From Firmicutes bacterium HGW-Firmicutes-8 (GTDB taxonomy: Bacteria > Bacillota > Thermincolia > Thermincolales > UBA2595): a DNA stretch of 55,859 nt. The stretch covers positions 1-55,859 of the forward strand of contig PGZN01000007.1 in assembly GCA_002840165.1 (NCBI GenBank). The letters run 5' to 3'. Positions 53,994-55,859 of this stretch are shown piece after piece (position 1 is the stretch's first letter; each line of letters opens with the position of its first letter). The notes beneath the pieces were generated by a model. It was given only the letters and a program-made list of their open reading frames with translations, had not been told where the DNA came from and ran no database searches. Both the position numbers and the translations under genes were made by a program.

Positions 53994-54545
53994 TTAATAT
54001 CTTTGGTCAGTGAAGGTTGATCCTTCCCCACTAGTGTAGAAATGCATTACCTCTGCAACGGTTTTAACAGGCAACTTCCGTCCCTTCCTAATCATTCCTG
54101 CCCATACCCCTTCGGCCTCGGGTTCTGTGATAATACCGTTTGTCACGGCATCAAATATGATTGCCCTCGTACTTAGCAGGGTCAGGCTATGGGTTTTACA
54201 GTAGTCTAAAACATCTTTTATATTGTTACTGCTTACAGTACCACCATTGTACCGAACATATGCCATTACAGCACTTTCCCCTGAGCCGTATTTACCAGTG
54301 GTATATAATTTTGCAAACTCAATACCATCTTGTCCAATTGGATTCAACGAAACAACCTCAATATGCTTTTCAGAACGGCTGTCTACTGCGGCCTTTAAGT
54401 GCGGCACTCTCGCCAATTCAGTAAGAACCTCCTGTGGAATTTGCATGTTGCCGGAATATAGTGATTCTAAGATGTCCATCCTTTTGACCCAGGCGAAAGC
54501 TGATACTAAATCGGTATCAAGAAGAAGAGGAGGCTTAGTCAACAT
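53994..54545 (-). CDS. PIN-like protein of an XRE/ImmA cassette
   Basis: 183 residues from the ATG at 54545; the preceding 7 codons lie inside the ImmA gene. PIN-type pieces: LLLDTDLVSAFAWVKR (Asp), a variable middle, GSGESAVMAYVRYNGG (Glu) and SNNIKDVLDYC, TRAIIFDAVTNG. It matches predicted nucleic-acid-binding PIN proteins found with XRE and ImmA/IrrE pairs. Overlaps the ImmA gene by 11 bp, as the VapBC pair does. Its end runs into the tmRNA remnant. Confidence 0.75.
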   Translation of the reverse strand: MLTKPPLLLDTDLVSAFAWVKRMDILESLYSGNMQIPQEVLTELARVPHLKAAVDSRSEKHIEVVSLNPIGQDGIEFAKLYTTGKYGSGESAVMAYVRYNGGTVSSNNIKDVLDYCKTHSLTLLSTRAIIFDAVTNGIITEPEAEGVWAGMIRKGRKLPVKTVAEVMHFYTSGEGSTFTDQRY

Positions 54546-55269
54546 AGTCTTCTTCCTCCTCATCAAAGCTAAGGTTTATTCCTGCTTCCGAAAGCAATTC
54601 CTCATATCGAGAATTAGTAATCAAGTCTCTCTCAAATGCTAAGCGAACTTTTTCAGCATACTCCGATAGGATCTTCGTTTCGTTTGACGGCTTATATAAA
54701 TAATCGTCGTAACCGTACATTTTGGCATTCATCCTGATATCCGGCAAAAATTCTTCTTTCCTCCGGTCATCGATTATCCCAAGTTGACACAACCTAATCA
54801 ACATGGCCTTATGGCTAACTCCAAATAGCTGCTCCAGAAAGATAATATCATTAATGTTGACCTTCTCTGGAGAATCAACCCTTTGATGAGTATAGTGATA
54901 GATTCCATCCTCCGGCATCAGAAAGTTCGCGGCAAACATGTCAGCTAATAGCTCGCTTTCGTCCCGTTCGTCAAACCTATTTACCATGCATACTCTACCA
55001 GCCAACCCTTTGTCATACTTACTGTGATAAAGTTCATGCGCAGCAGTAAAATTCTGGTGTCCTACAGAACGGTTCGTATTGATAATTACAACTTTGACAT
55101 TATCTAAGCTTACGTATATTCCCGACATTTCCCCCACTGGTTTTTTTATACAAGATAGCTTACTGAGAGTTAGTATTTTAAAAATATCTACAGGTTCCAA
55201 GGTATTTAGTCCGAATTCCTGTCTAGTCTTAATTGCCAAATCCCTTGCTTTAGACTCTAAATGACCCAT
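54535..55269 (-). CDS. ImmA/IrrE-family metallopeptidase
   Basis: 244 residues. The zinc motif HExxH is in FTAAHELYHSKYD (residue ~83) with a third ligand Glu in ESELLADMFAANFLMP. This COG2856 family cuts XRE-type regulators or acts as an antitoxin-associated protease. It follows the XRE gene by 2 bp. The cassette XRE-ImmA-PIN is a known kind of toxin/regulator module. Confidence 0.9.
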   Translation of the reverse strand: MGHLESKARDLAIKTRQEFGLNTLEPVDIFKILTLSKLSCIKKPVGEMSGIYVSLDNVKVVIINTNRSVGHQNFTAAHELYHSKYDKGLAGRVCMVNRFDERDESELLADMFAANFLMPEDGIYHYTHQRVDSPEKVNINDIIFLEQLFGVSHKAMLIRLCQLGIIDDRRKEEFLPDIRMNAKMYGYDDYLYKPSNETKILSEYAEKVRLAFERDLITNSRYEELLSEAGINLSFDEEEEDYVD

Positions 55270-55271
55270 CG

Positions 55272-55619
55272 CTATTCCCCCAGTAGCTTTTCTATAGAAC
55301 TAAGATTCCTAGCAAATTTTTTAGCCCAGGCGATGGTAGCTAAATCTTCGGCAGTTAGGTCATTTGCCCGAAAAGCCGCAGCCATAGCCGGTATCTGGTC
55401 GCTAACATCATCAGCATCCAAAAAAAATGACAAAGCGTAGCCATATAAATCTGCTAATTTGCTTAAACTGATAGTGTCTATTTGTCTTGATCCAGTTTCA
55501 AAATATGATATATTCTCTCGATGAACCCCCAGGAACGTAGCAACCTGTGATTGAGTAAAACCAGTTGCCTCACGTGCCTTTTTAAGTTTTTTACCTATAG
55601 ACTCATAAGTTACTGCCAT
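55272..55619 (-). CDS. XRE-family transcriptional regulator
   Basis: 115 residues from the ATG at 55619, placed 8 nt after GGAGGGGGG. An N-terminal helix-turn-helix (TGFTQSQVATFLGVHRENISYFETGSRQID), then a C-terminal helical region (AEDLATIAWAKKFARNLSS) for partner binding. First gene of the cassette; the operator upstream suggests autorepression. Confidence 0.9.
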   Translation of the reverse strand: MAVTYESIGKKLKKAREATGFTQSQVATFLGVHRENISYFETGSRQIDTISLSKLADLYGYALSFFLDADDVSDQIPAMAAAFRANDLTAEDLATIAWAKKFARNLSSIEKLLGE

Positions 55620-55641
55620 ATTCATCCCCCCTCCTGTTACA

Positions 55642-55688
55642 ATTATACCATATTGTACTCAAAAGTGTAACACATTAGTTACACTTTT
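55642..55688 (-). promoter_or_regulatory. XRE promoter and operator
   Basis: On the minus strand TTACAC (55670-55665), 17 bp, TATAAT (55647-55642). The -35 is inside a perfect inverted repeat AAAAGTGTAAC-6-GTTACACTTTT (55661-55688), the likely XRE operator. Confidence 0.75.
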
Positions 55689-55761
55689 ATTCTTTTCTCA
55701 GTTGAAAACAACAATTTTATCATGTAGAGACTAAGATTATTTTATGTTTATAATGTTAAGG

Positions 55762-55859
55762 TGTTTCTGCCCTGTCTAAGTGTCAAGGAGTTGCTCATGT
55801 TGCGTGACCGTTTACATGTGTGTTAATATTTTCCCTGGGAGTAAATTTTGGAGGGAAAA
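55762..55859. repeat. 98-bp terminal inverted repeat, right copy
   Basis: Exact reverse complement of bases 1-98. The unique DNA to the left ends at base 55761; the copy starts TGTTTCTGCC and runs to the window end. See the left copy for interpretation. Confidence 0.85.

Noticed and set aside
1-55859. Linear plasmid or phage with inverted termini
   Set aside because: The gene content is chromosomal (dxs, recN, spo0A, ispA), and no phage or replication genes are present; assembly at a repeat is simpler.

Overview
The window is a spore-forming, Gram-positive anaerobe of the Bacillota, most like the Desulfotomaculum/Pelotomaculum group (Peptococcaceae in the broad sense). This rests on sporulation genes (spoIIM, spoIVB, spo0A), the order xseA-xseB-ispA-OLE RNA-oapA-dxs-tlyA-nadK-mnmM-argR-recN-spoIVB-spo0A, a ptb-buk pair beside a sigma-54 activator, and moderate GC. 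The taxonomy is inferred from gene content; no search was run. Nearly all genes are on the minus strand. Both ends carry the same exact 98-bp sequence in opposite orientation, so this is probably a whole contig broken at two copies of one repeated element.

Layout. 1-4.35 kb: accessory end with a two-gene minus-strand operon cut by the terminal repeat, a divergent ORC/CDC6-like AAA+ ATPase flanked by two decayed copies of one gene, and a 430-bp imperfect palindrome. 4.36-12.4 kb: core block dacF, pdp, punA, deoB, xerD, a small membrane protein, ald, spoIIM. 12.5-21.3 kb: an accessory island bounded by a truncated and a complete copy of the same gene in direct orientation. It holds an agr-type quorum-sensing system (AgrC-like kinase, AgrB, a serine-type autoinducer precursor, LytTR regulator), a broken subtilase, and an operon for a secreted 120-aa protein plus a three-part ABC transporter. 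Pairs or triplets of direct repeats spaced exactly 21 bp sit upstream of the agr operon, the subtilase and the secreted-protein operon, which suggests one LytTR regulon. 21.3-31.1 kb: endonuclease Q, a beta-propeller secreted protein, DUF3866, an M20 peptidase, butyrate kinase, phosphate butyryltransferase and a GNAT. 31.4-44.97 kb: sigma-54 activator, two polyprenyl-linked glycan genes, an MctB-like protein, SteA, Spo0A, SpoIVB, RecN, ArgR, MnmM, NAD kinase. 45.1-52.9 kb: lipoprotein, TlyA, Dxs, OapA, the OLE RNA, a DUF212 protein, IspA, XseB, XseA. 52.9-55.86 kb: a VapBC pair, a 5'-truncated tmRNA remnant, and an XRE / ImmA-IrrE / PIN cassette with a clear promoter-operator.

Two themes run through the intergenic DNA. 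Eleven places carry arrays of 7-bp units, often as inverted pairs around a hairpin core and often starting at or inside a stop codon. A second class is low-complexity word DNA (GCGGAT, ATCCTGTT, CTCTGTG words) in the gaps at 33.4-33.9 and 42.0-43.05 kb, which share a modular repeat in inverted orientation. The most biologically notable items are the OLE RNA/OapA locus (a known but enigmatic RNA), the self-contained agr island with its predicted regulon, the heptad-bracketed hairpins and the tmRNA remnant.
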